NCBI GenBank assembly: GCA_964292325.1
Contig: CAXYVG010000166.1
Span: 1 to 5,398 of the forward strand
Direction: 5' to 3'
DNA: 5,398 nt
Origin: CTSoil-075 sp964292325
GTDB taxonomy: Bacteria; Bacillota; Negativicutes; DSM-13327
Every line of letters begins with the position of its first letter. Position 1 is the stretch's first letter. Positions 5,347 to 5,398 of the stretch are shown here, piece by piece. The notes under the pieces are model-generated. The model was not told where the DNA came from, made no database searches, and was given only the letters and a program-made list of their open reading frames with translations. A program made the translations under genes and the position numbers.

Positions 5347-5398
5347 GCGGGAATAGCTCAGCGGTAGAGCATCGCCTTGCCAAGGCGAGGGTCGGGAG
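5347..5398 (+). tRNA. tRNA-Gly (anticodon GCC), cut by window end
   Basis: The visible 52 nt fold as a canonical tRNA. They comprise the acceptor strand GCGGGAA (5347-5353), a D arm of GCTC/GAGC around AGCGGTA (5356-5370), and an anticodon stem TCGCC/GGCGA (5372-5376, 5384-5388). The anticodon loop is TTGCCAA, giving anticodon GCC at 5379-5381. The variable loop GGGTC and the 5' strand of the T stem (GGGAG, to 5398) follow. The T loop and 3' acceptor strand lie outside the window. Anticodon GCC reads GGC and GGU glycine codons. It is the first gene after the tandem promoters and boxA. Confidence 0.95.

Noticed and set aside
1..5398. Mobile element, CRISPR array, phage or defence island
   Set aside because: No transposase, integrase, regularly spaced repeat array or defence-family motif was found. 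The gene content is housekeeping-like with two unknown small proteins.

Overview
The window looks like a piece of chromosome from an AT-rich, low-GC Bacillota (Firmicutes). The 5S rRNA and tRNA-Gly sequences and the rRNA-type boxA suggest a relative of the Negativicutes (Pelosinus/Sporomusa-like). That placement rests on general resemblance, not a database search. The window lies between two stable-RNA transcription units. It opens in the tail of an rRNA operon and closes inside the first tRNA of the next unit.

Layout, left to right: (1) positions 1-211 hold the 3' part of one 5S rRNA gene, a 5-nt linker, a complete second 5S gene and a strong intrinsic terminator. (2) Positions 212-440 carry no gene, but hold AT-rich repeats and a cluster of ATACTGT heptamers forming alternative hairpins. 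(3) A small minus-strand gene (441-647, 68 aa, unknown function) has a good ribosome binding site. (4) Divergent from it, a PaaI-type hotdog thioesterase (797-1231) is closed by its own terminator. (5) Next comes a short YdjM-like membrane metal-dependent hydrolase (1409-1747). (6) A full-length PreP-type M16 zinc metalloprotease (1946-4870) fills most of the window. (7) Convergent with it, and sharing a bidirectional terminator, is a 44-aa Ser/Lys/Gln/Asn-rich minus-strand gene (4949-5083) with a near-perfect Shine-Dalgarno. (8) Positions 5158-5346 are a tandem-promoter, boxA-containing leader of rRNA type, running into tRNA-Gly(GCC), which the window edge truncates.

The protein genes do not form an obvious pathway. 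The thioesterase is a single-gene unit, and the protease has its own candidate promoter. The two small minus-strand genes are orphans. I see no mobile element, CRISPR array, phage gene or defence system. The points most worth a second look are the tandem 5S genes with compensated base changes, the 44-aa and 68-aa genes, and the duplicated promoter and start hairpin ahead of boxA and tRNA-Gly.
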